DNA from: Betaproteobacteria bacterium UBA2293
Lineage (GTDB): Bacteria > Pseudomonadota > Gammaproteobacteria > Burkholderiales > Rhodocyclaceae
Reading direction: 5' to 3'
Assembly (NCBI GenBank): GCA_002345845.1
Contig: DDWF01000087.1
Location: forward strand, 1-8,306
Length of the DNA: 8,306 nt
Numbering within the stretch: position 1 is the first letter of the stretch; every line of letters begins with the position of its first letter. This document shows positions 5,202-8,306 of the stretch, one piece after another. The position numbers and the translations under genes are program-made. The notes under the pieces were generated by a model, which was not told the origin of the DNA, did not search any database, and saw nothing but the letters and a program-made list of their open reading frames with translations.

Positions 5202-6341
5202 ATGTCCCTGTTTCGCAAAGCTTTCATCGCACTTTTCTGCATCCTCAGCGCCACACACACGCTGGCCCAAATACAGCCCGTTCCGCCGGTGCTGGCAGCC
5301 AAGTCCTGGCTGCTGCTGGAGACCGGTTCAGGCCAGATCCTCAGCGCCGAGAAACCGGACGAAAGGCTTGACCCGGCCTCGCTGACCAAGCTGATGACCG
5401 CCTACCTGAGCTTCTCGGCCATCCGCCAGAAGACCCTGGCCCTCAACCAGACCCTGCCGGTTTCGGAAAAGGCATGGCGCACCGGCGGCTCCAAAATGTT
5501 CGTCCGCGTTGGCAATCAGGTGCCGGTCGATGACCTGATCAAGGGCGTCATCGTCCAGTCCGGCAACGACGCCTGCGTCGTTCTTGCCGAAGGCATTGCG
5601 GGCAGTGAAGAGAACTTCGCGCAGATGATGAACCGCGAGGCCAAACGCCTGGGCATGACGAATTCCAGCTTCCGCAACGCCACAGGCCTGCCCGACCCGC
5701 AGCATTACACCACGGCACGTGACCTGTCGATTCTGGCCAGCGCCCTGATCCGCGACTTCCCGGAAGAATACCGCCGCTACTACTCGCTGAAGGAATACAG
5801 TTATAACAACATCAAGCAGCCCAACCGCAACCGCCTGCTCTGGCTCGATCCGACCGTCGACGGTCTGAAGACGGGCCACACCGAGGCGGCCGGATACTGT
5901 CTGATCTCCTCCTCGCTGCGCGGCCCGCGCCGCCTGCTCTCGGTGGTGCTCGGCGCCTCGTCCGACGCGGCCCGCACCAGCGAATCGCTGAAACTGCTCA
6001 ACTGGGGTTTCCTCTCCTACGATGCACTGTCCCTGTACACCAAGGGCCAGGCAGTTTCCTCGCTGCGCGTCTGGAAGGGCGCACAGAACCAGGTCAAGGC
6101 CGGTTTCGAGAGCGACTTCATCATCGCCGTACCGAAGGGCCTGGCCGACAAGATCAGCGTCCAGATGGTTTCGCAACAGCCATTGATGGCGCCAGTCCGT
6201 GCCGGCCAAGCGATCGCCACGCTCAAGGTCAGCGTAGACGGCAAGCCCTACGGCGACTACCCGGTTGTCGCCCTGGAGACGGTTCCGGTCGCCGGCATCG
6301 TCGGCCGCGCCTTCGACACCATCAAACTCTGGTTCAACTGA
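5202..6341 (+). CDS. dacA: D-alanyl-D-alanine carboxypeptidase (class A low-mass PBP)
   Basis: This serine DD-carboxypeptidase of the PBP5/PBP6 type removes the terminal D-alanine from peptidoglycan pentapeptides in the periplasm. The 379-residue precursor has a signal peptide of about 22 residues (cleavage likely after T-H-T-L-A). The peptidase S11 domain (about 28-265) carries all three catalytic motifs: S-L-T-K with nucleophile S60 and K63, S-G-N at 120-122, and K-T-G at 223-225. A beta-rich PBP5 C-terminal domain follows (about 280-365). The C-terminal end V-G-R-A-F-D-T-I-K-L-W-F is amphipathic, as expected for the membrane-surface anchor of this family. There is no clear Shine-Dalgarno before the ATG. 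It is the first gene of the operon, and the next gene starts 5 bases on. Choosing among dacA, dacC and dacD by name is not possible from sequence alone. Confidence 0.95.
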   Translation: MSLFRKAFIALFCILSATHTLAQIQPVPPVLAAKSWLLLETGSGQILSAEKPDERLDPASLTKLMTAYLSFSAIRQKTLALNQTLPVSEKAWRTGGSKMFVRVGNQVPVDDLIKGVIVQSGNDACVVLAEGIAGSEENFAQMMNREAKRLGMTNSSFRNATGLPDPQHYTTARDLSILASALIRDFPEEYRRYYSLKEYSYNNIKQPNRNRLLWLDPTVDGLKTGHTEAAGYCLISSSLRGPRRLLSVVLGASSDAARTSESLKLLNWGFLSYDALSLYTKGQAVSSLRVWKGAQNQVKAGFESDFIIAVPKGLADKISVQMVSQQPLMAPVRAGQAIATLKVSVDGKPYGDYPVVALETVPVAGIVGRAFDTIKLWFN

Positions 6342-6346
6342 AGACC

Positions 6347-7222
6347 ATGACTCGTTATGTCGCCGATCCGGTTTACCTGAATGGCCACTTCCTGCCGCTG
6401 GCCGAAGCCGGCGTTTCGCCACTCGATCGGGGCTTTCTTTACGGCGATGGCGTCTATGAGGTGATCCCGGTCTATTCGCGCCAGGCCTTCCGCCTGGACG
6501 AACACCTGCAACGACTGGAGGCGACACTAGCCGGCATCCGCCTGATCAATCCACTGGCCGTCGGCGACTGGCAAGCTGTCGTTGCCCGACTGATCGAAGC
6601 CGCACCCTGGGACGACCAGTCGATCTACCTGCAGGTGACGCGCGGCGCCGACGACAAGCGTGACCATGCCTTCCCACCGGCCAGCGTGCCACCGACCGTG
6701 TTTGCCTTCGCCGGCCCGCTGGTCACCACGCCGGCCGACGTCCGCGCGCGCGGCGTCGGCGCCATCACCGTGGCCGATCTGCGCTGGGCACGCTGCGACC
6801 TCAAGGTGGTCTCGCTGCTGGCCAATGTCCTGGCGCGCCAGCAGGCGATCGACCAGGGCTGTGCCGAGGCGCTGCTGATTCGTGACGGCCTACTAAAGGA
6901 AGGCGCCGCCTCCAACATCTTCGTGATCAAGGACGGCGTGCTGCTCGCCCCGCCCAAGACGCAGCTGATGCTGCCCGGCATTACCTACGACGTGATCCTC
7001 GAACTGGCAGCCAACCACCGCCTGCCGCTGGCGGTTCGGGAAATCACCGAAATGGAACTTCGTACCGCCGATGAGGTCTGGATGACCTCATCGACCAAGG
7101 AAGTGCTGGCGATCACCACGCTCGACGGGCAAGCGGTCGGCAATGGCCGACCGGGACCGGTCGGCGAACGGATGTGGCAGTGGTATCAGGATTTCAAGAA
7201 CACGGTAATGCGCAAAGGCTGA
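6347..7222 (+). CDS. dat: D-amino-acid aminotransferase (class IV, PLP-dependent)
   Basis: The 291-residue product is a fold-type IV aminotransferase, a cytoplasmic PLP enzyme. Visible marks are V-Y-L-N-G-H-F near 9, D-R-G-F-L-Y-G-D-G-V-Y-E at 27-38, the PLP-binding lysine K153 in C-D-L-K-V-V-S-L-L-A-N, L-K-E-G-A-A-S-N at 183-190 (E185), and L-P-G-I-T at 209-213. The wording C-D-[IL]-K-x-x-x-L-L and E-G-x-x-S-N fits D-alanine aminotransferase better than IlvE or PabC, though this subfamily also holds R-selective and branched-chain enzymes. Such enzymes interconvert D-alanine plus 2-oxoglutarate with pyruvate plus D-glutamate. It sits 5 bases after dacA, whose product releases D-alanine, which supports a role in handling D-amino acids. 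The ybeD start is 1 base after its stop. Confidence 0.87.
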   Translation: MTRYVADPVYLNGHFLPLAEAGVSPLDRGFLYGDGVYEVIPVYSRQAFRLDEHLQRLEATLAGIRLINPLAVGDWQAVVARLIEAAPWDDQSIYLQVTRGADDKRDHAFPPASVPPTVFAFAGPLVTTPADVRARGVGAITVADLRWARCDLKVVSLLANVLARQQAIDQGCAEALLIRDGLLKEGAASNIFVIKDGVLLAPPKTQLMLPGITYDVILELAANHRLPLAVREITEMELRTADEVWMTSSTKEVLAITTLDGQAVGNGRPGPVGERMWQWYQDFKNTVMRKG

Positions 7223-7223
7223 A

Positions 7224-7493
7224 ATGGCTTCGTACAAGGACACCCTCCTCGAATTTCCCTGCGACTTTCCCCTGAAGATCATGGGCAAGGCGCACGACGA
7301 ACTCGCCCAGGTGGTACTGACCATCGTCACTAGGCACGCCCCCGATTTCGATGGCGCGACCATGGAAATGCGCGCCAGCTCCGGCGGCAATTACCTGAGC
7401 CTGACCTGCACCGTGGTCGCCACCTCGAAACCGCAGCTTGACGCCTTGTACACCGACCTGACGGCGCATCCGCTGGTGAAGGTCGTCCTCTAA
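7224..7493 (+). CDS. ybeD: YbeD/DUF493 family protein
   Basis: This 89-residue protein belongs to the small DUF493 family with an ACT-like alpha/beta fold. It shows the family pattern: [14 protein letters not shown] at about 8-21, [20 protein letters not shown] in the middle (near 42-61), and the end [18 protein letters not shown]. In many proteobacteria, including Escherichia coli, it is the conserved gene between dacA and lipB. A regulatory role linked to lipoate metabolism has been proposed from that context, but its biochemical function is not settled. AAAGG lies shortly before the ATG, and the gene starts 1 base after the dat stop, so translation is probably coupled. Confidence 0.93.
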   Translation: MASYKDTLLEFPCDFPLKIMGKAHDELAQVVLTIVTRHAPDFDGATMEMRASSGGNYLSLTCTVVATSKPQLDALYTDLTAHPLVKVVL

Positions 7494-7494
7494 G

Positions 7495-8112
7495 GTGAAT
7501 CCCGTCGTCAAACGCCTGGGGTTGGTTGATTACGAACCGACCTTCCAGGCCATGCAGGCGTTCACCGCCAGCCGTTCGCCGGAAACGCCGGACGAACTGT
7601 GGATCGTCGAGCATCCACCGGTCTATACCCTGGGCCAGGCAGGCAAACCGGAACATATCCTGCGCGACGTCGGCATTCCCGTCGTCAAGATCGACCGCGG
7701 TGGCCAGGTGACCTACCACGGCCCCGGCCAGGTAGTGATTTACCTGCTGCTCGATCTGCCGCGCCGGAAGATCAAGGTGCGCGAACTGGTCAGCGCCATC
7801 GAACAGGCGGTCATCGACCTGCTGGGCAAGTATGCGGTCAGCGCCGAACGCCGCGACGGCGCCCCCGGTGTTTACGTCGGCGAAGCCAAGGTCGCCGCGC
7901 TGGGTCTGCGCATCCGCAACGGCTGCTCGTATCATGGCGTCTCGCTCAACGTGGACATGGACCTGACACCATTTGCCGCCATCAATCCCTGCGGCTATGC
8001 CGGCCTCAAGGTCGTGCAGACCAAGGATCTGAACATTCCGCTCACCGCCACTGAAGCCGGCGAGCAACTCTCGCAGCACCTGCTGCAGCAACTGGACAAA
8101 CAACATGGCTGA
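7495..8112 (+). CDS. lipB: Lipoyl(octanoyl) transferase
   Basis: LipB transfers octanoate from octanoyl-ACP to the lipoyl-domain lysine of the E2 subunits of 2-oxoacid dehydrogenases and of GcvH, the first step of lipoate synthesis in the cytoplasm. The 205-residue product has the family length and marks: E-H-P-P-V-Y-T-L-G at 39-47, [12 protein letters not shown] at 68-79, K132 in A-K-V-A-A-L-G (catalytic lysine), Y-H-G-V-S-L-N-V at 146-153, and C166 in I-N-P-C-G-Y (the cysteine that carries the octanoyl thioester). Translation begins with GTG at 7495, one base after the ybeD stop. No downstream ATG is compatible with the family N-terminus. The 3' end overlaps lipA by 8 bases, so LipB and LipA translation is probably linked. 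Confidence 0.97.
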   Translation: MNPVVKRLGLVDYEPTFQAMQAFTASRSPETPDELWIVEHPPVYTLGQAGKPEHILRDVGIPVVKIDRGGQVTYHGPGQVVIYLLLDLPRRKIKVRELVSAIEQAVIDLLGKYAVSAERRDGAPGVYVGEAKVAALGLRIRNGCSYHGVSLNVDMDLTPFAAINPCGYAGLKVVQTKDLNIPLTATEAGEQLSQHLLQQLDKQHG

Positions 8113-8306
8113 AATCAAGCAAAAAGGCGTCAAACAGAAGGGCGAACTGAAGACTGCGCGTATTCCGATCAAGATCGTCCCGGTCGCCGAACCACTACGC
8201 AAGCCGGAATGGATCCGCGTCAAGGCCGGCAACAGCGCTGGCCGTTTCGGCGAAATCAAGTCGATGTTGCGCGAGCGCAAGCTGCACACCGTCTGCGAGG
8301 AAGCCA
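8105..8306 (+). CDS. lipA: Lipoyl synthase, N-terminal 67 residues (cut by the right edge)
   Basis: LipA is a radical-SAM enzyme that inserts two sulfurs into protein-bound octanoyl groups to make lipoyl cofactors, the step after LipB. The visible part begins [10 protein letters not shown]. It contains the family segment [10 protein letters not shown] at 31-40, [10 protein letters not shown] at 48-57, and L-H-T-V-C-E-E-A at 60-67, whose C64 is the first cysteine of the auxiliary 4Fe-4S cluster motif C-x4-C-x5-C. The radical-SAM C-x3-C-x2-C motif lies beyond the edge. The N-terminal 20 residues are lysine-rich, common in proteobacterial LipA. The ATG lies within the end of lipB (8-base overlap), and the reading frame is open to the window end. 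Confidence 0.95.
   Translation, partial: MAEIKQKGVKQKGELKTARIPIKIVPVAEPLRKPEWIRVKAGNSAGRFGEIKSMLRERKLHTVCEEA

Noticed and set aside
5328..6527. Long antisense open frame (399 codons) opposite dacA and dat
   Set aside because: It is a shadow of GC-rich codon use: low-complexity Gly/Arg/Ala/Asp-rich translation with no domain, opposite two genes with intact catalytic motifs.
7330..8289. Antisense open frame opposite lipB and lipA
   Set aside because: LipB and LipA motifs on the + strand are unambiguous and the antisense product is without features.

Overview
The window is a GC-rich stretch of bacterial chromosome densely packed with mostly housekeeping genes. The protein types and gene order suggest a betaproteobacterium, most likely of the Rhodocyclales (Dechloromonas/Azonexus-like). 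They include ilvD divergent from lgt, an NhaR-type LysR regulator, and a dacA-dat-ybeD-lipB-lipA run. The placement rests on recalled family resemblance, not a search. I see no mobile element, CRISPR array, rRNA or tRNA, and no gene-free stretch over 300 bases.

Left part (1-2204): the first 15 codons of ilvD run leftward off the edge. A short divergent intergenic region (47-134) with overlapping -10-like hexamers separates it from lgt (prolipoprotein diacylglyceryl transferase). A small VOC/glyoxalase-fold protein and an unrecognised, mainly helical 250-residue protein follow on the same strand, probably co-transcribed.

Middle (2199-5169): a leftward GAF-PAS sensory protein with no output domain overlaps the helical protein convergently by 6 bases. 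Upstream of it on the same strand lies htpX, a membrane zinc protease. The two are separated by a strong 13-bp hairpin (likely the htpX terminator) and a 23-bp near-perfect palindrome that could be an operator. htpX is divergent from an NhaR-like LysR regulator that has no nhaA antiporter gene in view.

Right part (5202-8306): a tight rightward operon with gaps of 5, 1 and 1 bases and then an 8-base overlap. It encodes DacA (D-Ala-D-Ala carboxypeptidase), a D-amino-acid aminotransferase, the DUF493 protein YbeD, LipB (octanoyltransferase) and the first 67 residues of LipA (lipoyl synthase, cut by the edge). It joins peptidoglycan trimming and D-amino-acid metabolism to lipoate biosynthesis. 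An exact TATAAT overlapping the end of nhaR is the likely promoter.

I do not see a convincing undescribed multi-gene system. The items most worth a second look are the palindrome and leader upstream of the orphan GAF-PAS gene, the unrecognised helical protein, the VOC protein with an altered metal site, and the D-amino-acid aminotransferase inserted in the dacA-lip operon.
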